DNA of 64,000 nucleotides from NCBI GenBank assembly GCA_000564995.1, contig JDFH01000020.1, positions 43,820 through 107,819 on the forward strand. The letters are read 5' to 3'. This document shows positions 10,259 to 18,121 of the stretch, piece by piece; position 1 is the stretch's first letter; each line of letters starts with the position of its first letter. The translations under genes and the position numbers were made by a program. The stretch comes from Atopobium sp. ICM42b. GTDB lineage: Bacteria; Actinomycetota; Coriobacteriia; Coriobacteriales; Atopobiaceae. The notes under the pieces were generated by a model. The model did not search any database and was not told the origin of the DNA. It saw only the letters and a program-made list of their open reading frames with translations.

Positions 10259-10339
10259 TTCTTGTGCGAAAGCGCCGCTGGTGGACGGGGTTTCTCGCCA
10301 GGCTGCGGGAGGGCGGCGCGGGCACGGCGTGCATCTGGC

Positions 10340-10417
10340 GGACGCCTAGCAGGGCGCCTTGAGGGCGCCTAGCGGGCGCCTAGGGGACGCCTTGAGGGCG
10401 CCTAGGGGCGCCTGATT
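10340..10417. repeat. 11-bp tandem array, GGGCGCCTAGC units
   Basis: About six and a half units of the form GG(G/A)CGCCT(A/T)G(A/C/G), period 11 bp, each centred on palindromic GGCGCC. The last unit runs into the left end of repeat module R1. No coding frame. Confidence 0.85.
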
Positions 10418-10528
10418 TCTGCAAAGAATCTGTAAATTTTGCCTAAAAGCATCAAAGAATCTGTGGATTTGCCTGATTTTACAAAAGAATCGGTAGCTCA
10501 AATACAGATTCTTTGCACATTTCAGGCG
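10409..10528 (+). repeat. R1 module, copy 1 (CAAAGAATCTGT word)
   Basis: 120 bp bounded by imperfect inverted ends: CGCCTGA at the left and TCAGGCG at the right, extending to a 25-bp match with about 3 mismatches. Inside, CAAAGAATCTGT occurs twice and AAAGAATCGGT once in direct orientation about 30 bp apart, separated by TTTGCCT spacers; the word then returns inverted as ACAGATTCTTTG before the right end. Related copies are at 16881-17000 and 51768-51887. Confidence 0.85.
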
Positions 10529-10572
10529 GACTTTTTGAACTCAAAGTTGCTTTTCATGAGCGCTCTTCGTGG

Positions 10573-10694
10573 AGCCTGATTTTCTCGCCATGTCTGAACG
10601 TTTTGCCGGAAAAGTGCACCAAGTCTGAGCTATTTGCCGGTTTTTCTCGCTATGTCTGAGTAAATTTACTCAGACATGATGTACTTTTCAGGCG
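10573..10694 (+). repeat. R2 module, copy 1 (TGTCTGAG word)
   Basis: About 120 bp with the same plan as R1: AGCCTGA at the left end, TCAGGCG at the right, three direct copies of a TGTCTGAG-like word about 30 bp apart separated by TTTGCCGG, ending in a perfect 22-bp palindrome made of GTCTGAGTAAA and its complement. The spacer also carries TTTCTCGCCA. Related copies: 16728-16847 and 51935-52057. Confidence 0.85.
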
Positions 10695-10798
10695 GGACGT
10701 GGCGGAACACGGCGGGACGCGGGATGACGCGAGACGCGGCGGGACGCGGCAGCATTGACGCACGCGAATGCCGTATCGGAACTTGCAGAGCTTACTTC

Positions 10799-11521
10799 TT
10801 ACAAACTCAGCTCGTAACGGCCTCCAACAAAGAAGTCTTTGCCAATGTAAACAGGCTTCTTTTCCTTATCCACAAAATAGGACTCGCTAACAATAAGCGG
10901 AGCTCCAACGGAGATATCAAGACGGCTTGACTGCTCTGTTGTTGCTCTTGCTGCATTAATTGTCCAGGAAGAGCTCTTAACTGGCTTTCTTCCAAGGATT
11001 TCAGCAACAGCCTTAAACATTGAGACGTTTTCAAGAGGATGCGTATAAAGATTTGAAGCCCACTCGTAGGGCAAAATAACACGCTCATCAACAATAGGAA
11101 GATCATCTGCATAGCGAATCCTGCGAATATAAAGAATTAAAGCACCTTCAGAAAGACCGAAGAACTTTATCTCATTTGGACGTGCGGGAATTATTTGCCT
11201 GTCTACTACCTCGGCTCTTGGAACAGCTCCGCAAGCGGCACACATCTCGGTAAAACTACGAGACTCTAAAGATTGTTCAAGTCTACGCTTGAGCTGCTTT
11301 GAACCTACAAACGTGCCCCTTCCCTGCTTTTTTGTAAGCAAGCTGTCAGCACAAAGATCTTCAATAGCACGACGGACCGTAATGCGACTTACGTTGTATT
11401 TCTCGCTTAATTCAGTTTCAGAAGGAATTTTATCGTCAACCTGATATACACCAGACTCAATATCACTCTTAATGTCATCATATATCTGTTGATATAAAGG
11501 TTGCACGTTTGATGTACTCAA
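10799..11521 (-). CDS. GntR/HutC-family transcriptional regulator
   Basis: 240 residues. Start is TTG at 11521, with AGGAG five bases upstream. The N-terminal winged helix (about 9-75) contains KIPSETELSEKYNVSRITVRRAIEDL, split here as SETELSEKYNVSRITVRR and AIEDL, the typical GntR DNA-binding signature. The rest (about 95-235) is a UTRA effector-binding domain, which in this subfamily senses phosphorylated sugars or amino acids. It sits just beyond the PTS/SIS operon on the same strand, with its own promoter region. Similar sequences around ACATTATAGACAT lie upstream of this gene, of the EIIAB gene and of the second SIS gene, so it probably represses all three and itself. Confidence 0.9.
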   Translation of the reverse strand: MSTSNVQPLYQQIYDDIKSDIESGVYQVDDKIPSETELSEKYNVSRITVRRAIEDLCADSLLTKKQGRGTFVGSKQLKRRLEQSLESRSFTEMCAACGAVPRAEVVDRQIIPARPNEIKFFGLSEGALILYIRRIRYADDLPIVDERVILPYEWASNLYTHPLENVSMFKAVAEILGRKPVKSSSWTINAARATTEQSSRLDISVGAPLIVSESYFVDKEKKPVYIGKDFFVGGRYELSL

Positions 11522-11534
11522 AACTACTCCTAAG

Positions 11535-11547
11535 ACATTATAGACAT
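11535..11547. promoter_or_regulatory. Candidate GntR operator upstream of gntR gene
   Basis: ACATTATAGACAT lies 14 bp upstream of the regulator start. The minus strand shows ATGTCT twice in direct repeat with 9-bp spacing. It aligns with sites at 15424-15436 and 16597-16609 with consensus AC(A/G)TTATA(G/T)A(C/T)(A/G)T. Confidence 0.5.
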
Positions 11548-11662
11548 CTCAATAATTTAAAACCTTTATAACAATAATACATCTTGTGGCGAAACTCTTG
11601 CACATATATATCTTGTCGAAGGTTTACTTCACAGCAAGAGGACAACTTTCCCGAATATGAAG

Positions 11663-11687
11663 AAAGGACAGGCAGAACCTGTCCTTT
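11663..11687 (-). terminator. Terminator of the PTS/SIS operon
   Basis: Perfect 10-bp stem AAAGGACAGG / CCTGTCCTTT with a 5-nt loop, 26 bp after the stop of the first SIS gene. The minus-strand sequence that follows is pyrimidine-rich (TCTTC), a weak U-tract. Confidence 0.7.
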
Positions 11688-11712
11688 CCTTAGCGTGATT
11701 TACATAATCAGC

Positions 11713-12696
11713 TTAGTACTCAATCTTCCACATATAGCGACGCATGGTCAGAGGATGCTTACGAGCCTCAGCGATCTTCTCGGCGTAAACACGCATGACT
11801 GCGGTATGAATGAACGGGTTGAAATAGCCGAGTACCTTGGAGGAAACAGCTCCTGCAAGACCGTAATCCTTTGAATCAATGACGGTTACCTTGGAGTTGA
11901 AGCGCTGCATAAAGGTAAGCGCACGTGCGTCCATTGGCCTTGTTGCACCCTCAGACATAAAGAGAAGATAAGGCTTTCCATCCTCAGTAAGCTCAAATGG
12001 TCCATGGAAATACTCACCTGTGTTGTAAGCTGCGGAGTCAATCCACTGCATCTCAGAGAACAGGAACATAGAGGTTGAGTAAGCAACCTTTGCAGATGCA
12101 CCAGAGCCCATCAGATAGATAAGCTGATCATCCTTGTAAGCATCTGCGAACTTCTGAGCCTCTGCTCCAGCACTCTGAGCAGACTTCTCTGCTAGCTCAT
12201 AAATGGCGTTGAGACCATCAATGACATCCTGGTAAAGTTCAGTGCCCTCTGTCTGCTGAAGAATCTCTGCTGCAAGTGCCAGGACATAGCCCATCTTCTC
12301 GATCTTTGCTGCATAGTTCTTCTCAAAACCGTGAACAATTACGTAGTCAGCTTCCTTTGTGAGCGCAGAATCTGCAACGTGTGTAACAGCAACTACAGGA
12401 GCACCGGCCTTCTTAGCAGTAGTATTGGCTGCAATAGTCTCTGGAGTACCTCCACCAAGAGAGCAAGTAATAACTAGAGTGTGCTCGCCAAGCCATGCAG
12501 GAGTATCGTAGTTGAACTCGTTAGCGGTAAAGAGCTGAACGTTAAGCTTGTTGGTGTTGTTTGCCAGGAAATACTTAGCTGGATACAGCTCAGACATGGA
12601 TGCGCCACAGCCGACAAAAGCAACATGAGTAATAGTGTGGTTCTCGACAATCTTAGAGATAATACTCTTAGGTTGATTCAGATCGATCTCGTACAT
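11713..12696 (-). CDS. SIS-domain protein, FrlB/GfrF-like deglycase
   Basis: 327 residues carrying two sugar-isomerase (SIS) domains: VAFVGCGAS at the start of the first (about 25-33) and IYLMGSGAS at the second. GEYFHGPFEL and the C-terminal RRYMWKIEY match the fructoselysine-6-phosphate deglycase (FrlB) type rather than GlmS, which would need a glutaminase domain. Such enzymes cleave 6-phosphorylated Amadori products into glucose-6-phosphate and the free amine or amino acid. It is the last gene of the PTS operon, 66 bp behind EIID. An AgaS-like aldose-ketose isomerase is the main alternative. Confidence 0.8.
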   Translation of the reverse strand: MYEIDLNQPKSIISKIVENHTITHVAFVGCGASMSELYPAKYFLANNTNKLNVQLFTANEFNYDTPAWLGEHTLVITCSLGGGTPETIAANTTAKKAGAPVVAVTHVADSALTKEADYVIVHGFEKNYAAKIEKMGYVLALAAEILQQTEGTELYQDVIDGLNAIYELAEKSAQSAGAEAQKFADAYKDDQLIYLMGSGASAKVAYSTSMFLFSEMQWIDSAAYNTGEYFHGPFELTEDGKPYLLFMSEGATRPMDARALTFMQRFNSKVTVIDSKDYGLAGAVSSKVLGYFNPFIHTAVMRVYAEKIAEARKHPLTMRRYMWKIEY

Positions 12697-12761
12697 TTTT
12701 TCTCCTCTTCAAATGGTTTACGCCGTTTATTAATGCCGTTTATCAATGCCGTTTTGATTTA

Positions 12762-13589
12762 TTAAGCGAGAATACCCAGTGCGGAAAGTGCAATTCCACC
12801 AAAGATTGCAATAGCAAGCAACCAACCTGTGTTGACGCCCTTCTTAACCATGTAGAACATTCCTGCAGTTAGAAGCAGTGGAATTGTCTGTGGAAGAATG
12901 CTATCCAAAACGTTCTGAAGGACAAGAGTTCCATCCGCAAAGACCAGAGGTGTTGTCAGTCCAATAAGAGATGCAACCATACTGCCAACAGCCATAAGAC
13001 CAACAATTCCGCAAACGTACATCAGTCGCTCCATGGTGACGCCATCCTGCAGCTTATGCAGGAACTGCTGGCCGCCCTGATAGCCAAGCTTTGCAGCAAA
13101 CCAGGTAACCAGAACAGAAGGAACAATGGAGATAAGCATTGCCAGAATTGGTCCCATGATTGAGCCTTGCTGAGCAAGAGCAACACCAAGTCCAAAGGCA
13201 ATAACACGAATGGTTCCCTGGAAGAACGAGTCACCAATACCAGAAAGAGGACCCATAAGGGAAGTCTTCATTGCATTAATGGAGTCTGGATTAACGCTAT
13301 CAGGATCTTCTGCGTATGCCTCTTCCATTGATGCAGCAAGTCCCAAGACAAAAGCACTTGTCTGAGGTGTGCAGTTGTAGAATGCCATGTGACGCTTATA
13401 AGCCTCTTTTTTGCGCTCTACCTGCTTTGGATCATTTGGATCTGGATAGCATCGATCAATAGTTGGAGCAATGCCATACATAAATCCCATGTTCATTTGA
13501 CGTTCGTAATTCCAAGAATCCTGAATTGCCCAAGAACGCCAGAAGAACTGTGAAAGCTTTTTATTTAAAGAAACCTTATTTTCAGCCAT
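12762..13589 (-). CDS. PTS mannose-family EIID membrane component
   Basis: 275 residues from ATG 13589, chosen over 13637 because AGGAAGGAAG precedes it. Residues beginning SQFFWRSWAIQDSWNYERQM are the standard EIID opening; MGPLSGIGDSFFQGT and the C-terminal membrane segments complete the family pattern. With EIIC it forms the sugar channel of a mannose-type phosphotransferase system in the cytoplasmic membrane. It lies 13 bp after EIIC. Substrate is inferred from the flanking deglycase genes as a glycated amine, not from this protein. Confidence 0.9.
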   Translation of the reverse strand: MAENKVSLNKKLSQFFWRSWAIQDSWNYERQMNMGFMYGIAPTIDRCYPDPNDPKQVERKKEAYKRHMAFYNCTPQTSAFVLGLAASMEEAYAEDPDSVNPDSINAMKTSLMGPLSGIGDSFFQGTIRVIAFGLGVALAQQGSIMGPILAMLISIVPSVLVTWFAAKLGYQGGQQFLHKLQDGVTMERLMYVCGIVGLMAVGSMVASLIGLTTPLVFADGTLVLQNVLDSILPQTIPLLLTAGMFYMVKKGVNTGWLLAIAIFGGIALSALGILA

Positions 13590-13602
13590 GATAACTTCCT
13601 TC

Positions 13603-14412
13603 CTACTCGTCATCCTCGAGCGGATCATGCGTGGCACTTACATGAGCTGACTGCAAAGTTCCAGCTCCTGCTCCACCACGACCAAATTTAATGCCGGAAA
13701 GAATAACTGCGAGCACCACTGCAAAGAGCGAAACTGCTGTTACAGAGAGGTGCAAATATGCAGAAAGCAAGAAACCAAGGAACAAGAAGCCCTCCATGCC
13801 CTTAGAGAGCATCATTGAAATCAGCAGTGCCAAACCAAATGCAGTCAAAATCTGAGCAGAAACATTTAAACCAGTGCTCAGCCATGCAGGAATTAGCTCA
13901 ACAACGGCCTTAACTGCATCTGTACCAAGGAAAACAGCAGCGAAGATAGGAATAAAATACATAAGAGAGTACAAGGTAGTGCCAACCACAATGTGCATAT
14001 TGGTTGCTTTCTTGAATTTACCCTCTTCAATTGCCTGGTCAGATACGTGAGTAAGTGCAGCAATAATCGAACGGAAAACAATACCAAAAAGCTGTCCGAG
14101 TACTGCAATTGGAATTGCAATAGTCATTGCAGTCTCAACACCTGCTCCTGTAAGGCAAGCAAATGCAGATGCAACAATACTGCCAAGAACCATATCAGGT
14201 GGTACGGCTGCGCCTACTGATACCAGGCCCATGCTTACGAGCTCGGTTGCAGCTCCAACAGCAAGACCTGTAGGAATATCTCCCAGAACAAGACCAACGA
14301 GTGTTGCGCCAATAAGTGGTTGCTCAAAGTTGAGTCGTCCGAGCAAACGAGAGTCAAGCATGCAGAAAATGCCAACGAGACCGACAAGAAGCGCACTAAC
14401 AAATGTACTCAT
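13603..14412 (-). CDS. PTS mannose-family EIIC membrane component
   Basis: 269 residues, highly hydrophobic with about seven membrane segments. The N-terminus (LLVGLVGIFCMLDSRLLG) and GLVLGDIPTGLAVGA...LVSMGLVSVGAAVPPD region are characteristic of EIIC of the mannose/sorbose family. The C-terminus ends in a polar, acidic tail (HDPLEDDE). Operon partner of EIID and EIIAB; 15 bp after EIIAB. It supplies most of the translocation pathway. Confidence 0.9.
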   Translation of the reverse strand: MSTFVSALLVGLVGIFCMLDSRLLGRLNFEQPLIGATLVGLVLGDIPTGLAVGAATELVSMGLVSVGAAVPPDMVLGSIVASAFACLTGAGVETAMTIAIPIAVLGQLFGIVFRSIIAALTHVSDQAIEEGKFKKATNMHIVVGTTLYSLMYFIPIFAAVFLGTDAVKAVVELIPAWLSTGLNVSAQILTAFGLALLISMMLSKGMEGFLFLGFLLSAYLHLSVTAVSLFAVVLAVILSGIKFGRGGAGAGTLQSAHVSATHDPLEDDE

Positions 14413-14427
14413 TTCTTCTCCCCTCTT

Positions 14428-15351
14428 TTATAGTGAATTTAAATTGACACGCTGATGGGTAGGTGTCTGCTGAACGTATACTTTGGTTCCAAGATCCAAA
14501 AGCTCCTGAGTATCTTTCTTACCTTCTTCGGTAAGGAATACGGAACTTCCAGATCCACCAATTTGCTCCGCACCATCTACATTGGCGGTTGCACCATAGT
14601 TGACCTCATCAAATTGATGCTGCTTTGAGAACTCCAAGAGCTCTTTTGTGTTGCCAAATACAAACATTACTGAATCACCAAGCGTGTCCAGCTTTGCCAA
14701 CTTTGAAAGAGCTTTTTCAACAGTGAAGATATTGAGATAAACGCCGGTGGGTTTAGCCAGCTTAAGAGCATTCTTTTTAATATCATTTGTTGCTGCATCG
14801 TTATCCACAATGATGATGCGGTTTGCGCCTACAGTATTAATCCAAGAGAATACAACCTGTCCATGAAGAAGCCTGTAATCCAGACGAGCGAGAACAACTT
14901 TGCTCTTTCCGCCCTTTCCTTGGACCGGCTGCTGCTGAGCAGCTGCAATGACAGCTTCCTCGAGCTCAGGGTGGCCACAGTCAACAATACCCTTACGGCT
15001 TTCTAGAATTAGCTGGTGAACCTGCTCTTGCGTAAGATCTTCTCCCTCAAGTGCAAGAGACAAAATAAGAGGCATGTTCATTCCAGCAATAACAACAATG
15101 TTTTCCTGCTGCTGCAACAATTCAACAGCTGAATTGTTGACACTGCTGCCTAACATGTCGGTAAGAACATAGACATGGTCATTCTTATCAAAAGTCTTAA
15201 TAAGCTCGACAATTTTGCCGGAAATTGATTCCTTATCCTCCCTTTGCAATGTAAGTGCGTGCACATTAGGAATTTCTCCCACAATCATGTGGACAGTGTC
15301 TAAAGCACCAACTGATAGATTTCCATGCGACGCAAGGATAACTTGATTCAT
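14428..15351 (-). CDS. PTS mannose-family EIIAB fusion
   Basis: 307 residues from ATG 15351 (AAGGAG upstream; an in-frame ATG at 15399 has no ribosome site). EIIA is about 1-125, with phosphorylated His9 in ILASHGNLS; EIIB is about 145-305, with His163 in RLLHGQV. A Gln/Gly/Lys-rich linker (QQQPVQGKGGKS) joins them. Phosphate passes HPr to His9 to His163 to sugar. Upstream of it is a 198-bp gap with a candidate GntR operator and a GC-rich hairpin, so it may have its own promoter. Confidence 0.92.
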   Translation of the reverse strand: MNQVILASHGNLSVGALDTVHMIVGEIPNVHALTLQREDKESISGKIVELIKTFDKNDHVYVLTDMLGSSVNNSAVELLQQQENIVVIAGMNMPLILSLALEGEDLTQEQVHQLILESRKGIVDCGHPELEEAVIAAAQQQPVQGKGGKSKVVLARLDYRLLHGQVVFSWINTVGANRIIIVDNDAATNDIKKNALKLAKPTGVYLNIFTVEKALSKLAKLDTLGDSVMFVFGNTKELLEFSKQHQFDEVNYGATANVDGAEQIGGSGSSVFLTEEGKKDTQELLDLGTKVYVQQTPTHQRVNLNSL

Positions 15352-15423
15352 AGACACTCCTTTCTTCCAGAGCAATTGTGTCAAACAGTAAAATTGCAAA
15401 ACTGAGTATACAATACATATAAG

Positions 15424-15436
15424 ACATTATATACGT
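15424..15436. promoter_or_regulatory. Candidate GntR operator upstream of EIIAB
   Basis: ACATTATATACGT sits within a larger inverted repeat, ATATAAGAC and GTCTTATAT separated by 9 bp, 73 bp upstream of the EIIAB start. Same core as the sites near 11535 and 16597. Confidence 0.5.
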
Positions 15437-15549
15437 CTTATATAAATTCGTGTGAACGGTACTTTTTGAACGGTAAACGGTACTCAGCGCAGGCTGCGCG
15501 TAGGTCTGAAAGTGCAGACCTGCACACGCGCAAATCCGCGTGCAACCGC

Positions 15550-16530
15550 CTAGTAAGGAACCTTCCACATATACGTGCGAGTCATATAGTCTTTGCCAGT
15601 TGCTTTTGAGAGTTCTCTCATAAAGACGTTGTTTAATATTGGCGAGAAAAGAACATGATTGAAGTACTCTGCTACATCTTCAGATAGCTGAGTAATGCCT
15701 AAATCTACAGCATCTAGCACAAAGGTTTTCTCGGCAGCATACGTTGAAAGAAAATTAACTGCGCGCATATCAGCTGGCCTACAACGTCCATAAGAAACGA
15801 GCTGGAAAATAGGATCTTCGTTTACAAGCACTTCAAAAGGACCATGGAAGAACTCACATGAATTAATTGTTGGCGAGCTTTTTTGAAGCATCTCTTCAAT
15901 ATTGCAGATGGAAAATATATAGGCCGATCCATAGGCAGGTCCGGAGCCCATAACATAAATAGTTGGAGCATCTTTCACTGATTGAGCCCAAGTCTGTGCA
16001 ATTGGAGTTGTGCGAACAACTGCCTCTCTATAAAGAGAATCGACCTGGTCAAAAGCCATTTCCATCTCATTCATACGAGCATAGCCTTCAGTTTGATTTA
16101 CTAAGTTGGCAGCAATCAAGAGGCCGACGCTTGAATTTACTCTCTCAGTTTTACTTTCATCGAGAGCGATAGACTCGTATTTGATTTTCTGATCACATAC
16201 CTCGGTTAACTGCGATTCCTCAACATAAATCGCAATTACATAAGCACCGTGGTCTTTTGCAATACGCGCAGCTTCACAAGTTTCTTTGGTTCCTCGCATC
16301 GAGCAAACGATACAAATTGTTGACTCTCCAAGCGTGGCTGGTGGAGCAAATACAAACTCGTTGCTGGTATGCATGCGAGAAGAAAGAACTGTTGCTTCGT
16401 GAGTCATAAAGTAGTCCGCTGGATAAAATCCACCATAAGAACCACCAGCGGCAATCCATTCAACGTGCTTAAAATCATGCTCTGAAATCGCCTTAGCGAC
16501 TGCTTGCTTTACCTCGTCTTGAATCTTCAT
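15550..16530 (-). CDS. Second SIS-domain FrlB-like deglycase
   Basis: 326 residues from ATG 16530 (GGGAG upstream; ATG 16584 has no site). Two SIS domains begin at WIAAGGSYGG and IYVMGSGPAYGS; CEFFHGPFEV and the terminal RTYMWKVPY parallel the other SIS protein of this locus but the two are clearly diverged, so they probably act on different 6-phosphates. A pair of deglycases next to a mannose-type PTS is the arrangement of the Salmonella gfr operon (GfrE for glucoselysine, GfrF for fructoselysine). First gene of the locus, with a candidate GntR operator 67 bp upstream. Confidence 0.8.
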   Translation of the reverse strand: MKIQDEVKQAVAKAISEHDFKHVEWIAAGGSYGGFYPADYFMTHEATVLSSRMHTSNEFVFAPPATLGESTICIVCSMRGTKETCEAARIAKDHGAYVIAIYVEESQLTEVCDQKIKYESIALDESKTERVNSSVGLLIAANLVNQTEGYARMNEMEMAFDQVDSLYREAVVRTTPIAQTWAQSVKDAPTIYVMGSGPAYGSAYIFSICNIEEMLQKSSPTINSCEFFHGPFEVLVNEDPIFQLVSYGRCRPADMRAVNFLSTYAAEKTFVLDAVDLGITQLSEDVAEYFNHVLFSPILNNVFMRELSKATGKDYMTRTYMWKVPY

Positions 16531-16596
16531 GTAACACTCCCTTTGCCAAAATCGAGCTTGATTGCCTTTTCCAAGCGCGTGCATAATTAGTACGTA

Positions 16597-16609
16597 ACGT
16601 TATAGATGT
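16597..16609. promoter_or_regulatory. Candidate GntR operator upstream of second SIS gene
   Basis: ACGTTATAGATGT, matching the consensus of the sites at 11535-11547 and 15424-15436. Located 67 bp upstream of the first gene of the operon. Confidence 0.45.
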
Positions 16610-16727
16610 TTATATTCTTTTAAGCAAGAAAATTCAAGAAGATGATTTTGGTTAGTCGGCAAATGGCTTAATGGTGCTTTTCAAAAAAACAGCTAGACAG
16701 TAATAAAGATAGGGAATAGGAAATTCG

Positions 16728-16847
16728 CCTGGAAAGTGCGCTATGTCTGAGCTATTTGCCGGTTTTTCTCGCTAAGTCTGAGCGATTTGCCTGTTTTTCT
16801 CGCCATGTCTGAGTACTTCTACTCAGACTAAGTGAGCATTTCAGGCT
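16728..16847 (+). repeat. R2 module, copy 2
   Basis: Same scaffold as 10573-10694: word TGTCTGAGC then TTTGCCGG, AAGTCTGAGC then TTTGCCTG, and a final hairpin GTCTGAGTA / TACTCAGAC with a CTTC loop. Right end TCAGGC; the left end is altered to GCCTGG. Here R2 precedes R1, the reverse of the other two loci. Confidence 0.85.
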
Positions 16848-16880
16848 CATGAATCCGGCATAATTGCTTTAACTTTCTCG

Positions 16881-17000
16881 CGCCTGATTTCTGCAAAGAA
16901 TCTGTAAATTTTGCCTAAATACATCAAAGAATCTGTGGATTTGCCTGATTTTGTTAAAGAATCGGTGGCTTAAATACAGATTCTTTGCACATTTCAGGCG
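16881..17000 (+). repeat. R1 module, copy 2
   Basis: Exactly 120 bp from CGCCTGA to TCAGGCG and nearly identical to copy 1, with two CAAAGAATCTGT words, one AAAGAATCGGT and the inverted ACAGATTCTTTG. It lies 85 bp upstream of the following membrane-protein gene. Confidence 0.85.
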
Positions 17001-17085
17001 GGTTTTGAAGTGTATCTGGTCATGAGTCGCCTCCCTGCCGTAGAATCGTTATAGTTTCGGTGCTGAAGTCCATGGGGGGGTGTAA

Positions 17086-17907
17086 ATGGTTGAGTCTTTA
17101 AAACTATTCGTTCGGACCTACGTGTATTGGGTAGGGCTCATCCTCGGCTTTGCGATAGTGCCCGGTTCCCTGCTCTTCATCGGTGGAGTCGCCCCGGTGA
17201 GCACCCCATTGTGGCTTGCCCCTCTAGCAGGACTGCTATTTTTTATCATTGATAGGCCATCAACATGGGAGACGCCGCTCTGTCGAGCATTACTGATCCG
17301 CGTATTGGGTACAGGGGTTGCGGCCATCGCGTTAGTCGCTTTTGATGCAGTTGCTTCCACCCAGTATGGATCTCAACATTGGAGTGAGACGCTCCTATCT
17401 CTCGGTCTCGGCTGGATTGCCTTCACGGTCATGGCAGGACGGATGCTCATGAGGAGCTCAGCCCGATTTGCCACGCCTACTTTCACGAACAGGGATGCGA
17501 TCCGTACGTACACGACATGGATTGGAATCTGCTTCGGGATTTTCTATATCCCCGCCACGGGGCTCGCTGCAGCTGGCACTCTTTTGATGGTACTTCCACT
17601 TTACGGAACGTTTCTCACCGGCCTGGTTCTTTTGATAGTTGACCCGCCACAACGATGGCCGCAACCGCGAGTGAAGGCACTGTGGATACGACTCTTGTCA
17701 AGCGGGGCAGCAGCATTACTACTTGCTGTCACGAACTCGTTCTATCGCAGTACTGACACACACGAGATTTTCGTTGGGGACTGGCTGGGAAACCTGCTCT
17801 TCTGCGTAGGCGCTTGGGCACTTTATGCCGCAGTGGCTGGGGCTGCGTATCTTATGCGTGGCCCCAGCCACGAAGCAGATGACAACTCAGTAGATGAATT
17901 CAGCTAG
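17086..17907 (+). CDS. Membrane protein with internal duplication, unknown function
   Basis: 273 residues, about eight hydrophobic segments, start ATG 17086 after a G-run ribosome site. The N-terminal half (about 8-125) and C-terminal half (about 140-262) are copies: each opens with (R)TY..W.G...G....P, continues with a Gly-rich membrane segment, then L(A/Y)xx(L)xGLxxxIxDxPxxW, then AL(L/W)IR(V/L)L..G.AA. This is an ancient tandem duplication. The GC content and codon use look richer than the flanking PTS genes. Family not recognised; a small-molecule transporter or a permease-associated protein is possible. It is monocistronic. Confidence 0.7.
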   Translation: MVESLKLFVRTYVYWVGLILGFAIVPGSLLFIGGVAPVSTPLWLAPLAGLLFFIIDRPSTWETPLCRALLIRVLGTGVAAIALVAFDAVASTQYGSQHWSETLLSLGLGWIAFTVMAGRMLMRSSARFATPTFTNRDAIRTYTTWIGICFGIFYIPATGLAAAGTLLMVLPLYGTFLTGLVLLIVDPPQRWPQPRVKALWIRLLSSGAAALLLAVTNSFYRSTDTHEIFVGDWLGNLLFCVGAWALYAAVAGAAYLMRGPSHEADDNSVDEFS

Positions 17908-18010
17908 AGCTTGCCCTTTGCGGTTCCTCCGTCGCTACACAGGTCGGAGTAATTGCAGTTGTTCGGCAGATCATTGGGAATGGTCAAACCTTGAAGTCCG
18001 CTGTGATTCT

Positions 18011-18044
18011 AAAGCCCTTCTCGCCAGATGACGAGAAGGGCTTT
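18011..18044. terminator. Bidirectional terminator with TTCTCG stem
   Basis: 13-bp perfect stem AAAGCCCTTCTCG / CGAGAAGGGCTTT with an 8-nt loop. It lies between convergent genes (membrane protein on plus, transketolase subunit on minus); TGTTTG follows on the plus strand. The stem carries the over-represented TTCTCGCCA word. Confidence 0.75.
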
Positions 18045-18121
18045 GTTTGTGCAACGTTGACGTGCAGTGATGCGCGGTTTGCGCGCAGATACGCGTCAGA
18101 GGACGAAGAAGCTCGAAGCGC

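Noticed and set aside
10409..10694. CRISPR array
   Set aside because: Direct repeats of ~30-bp period are present, but the conserved words are short, the intervening sequence is itself conserved among the three loci, and no cas gene is in the window.
15486..15540. Terminator between second SIS gene and EIIAB
   Set aside because: A short stem AGGTCTG / CAGACCT exists in GC-rich sequence, but without a U-tract on the minus strand; it may only be a leader hairpin.
16585..17085. RNA gene or riboswitch before the membrane protein
   Set aside because: The structured sequence here is fully explained by R2 and R1 modules; no known riboswitch core was recognised.
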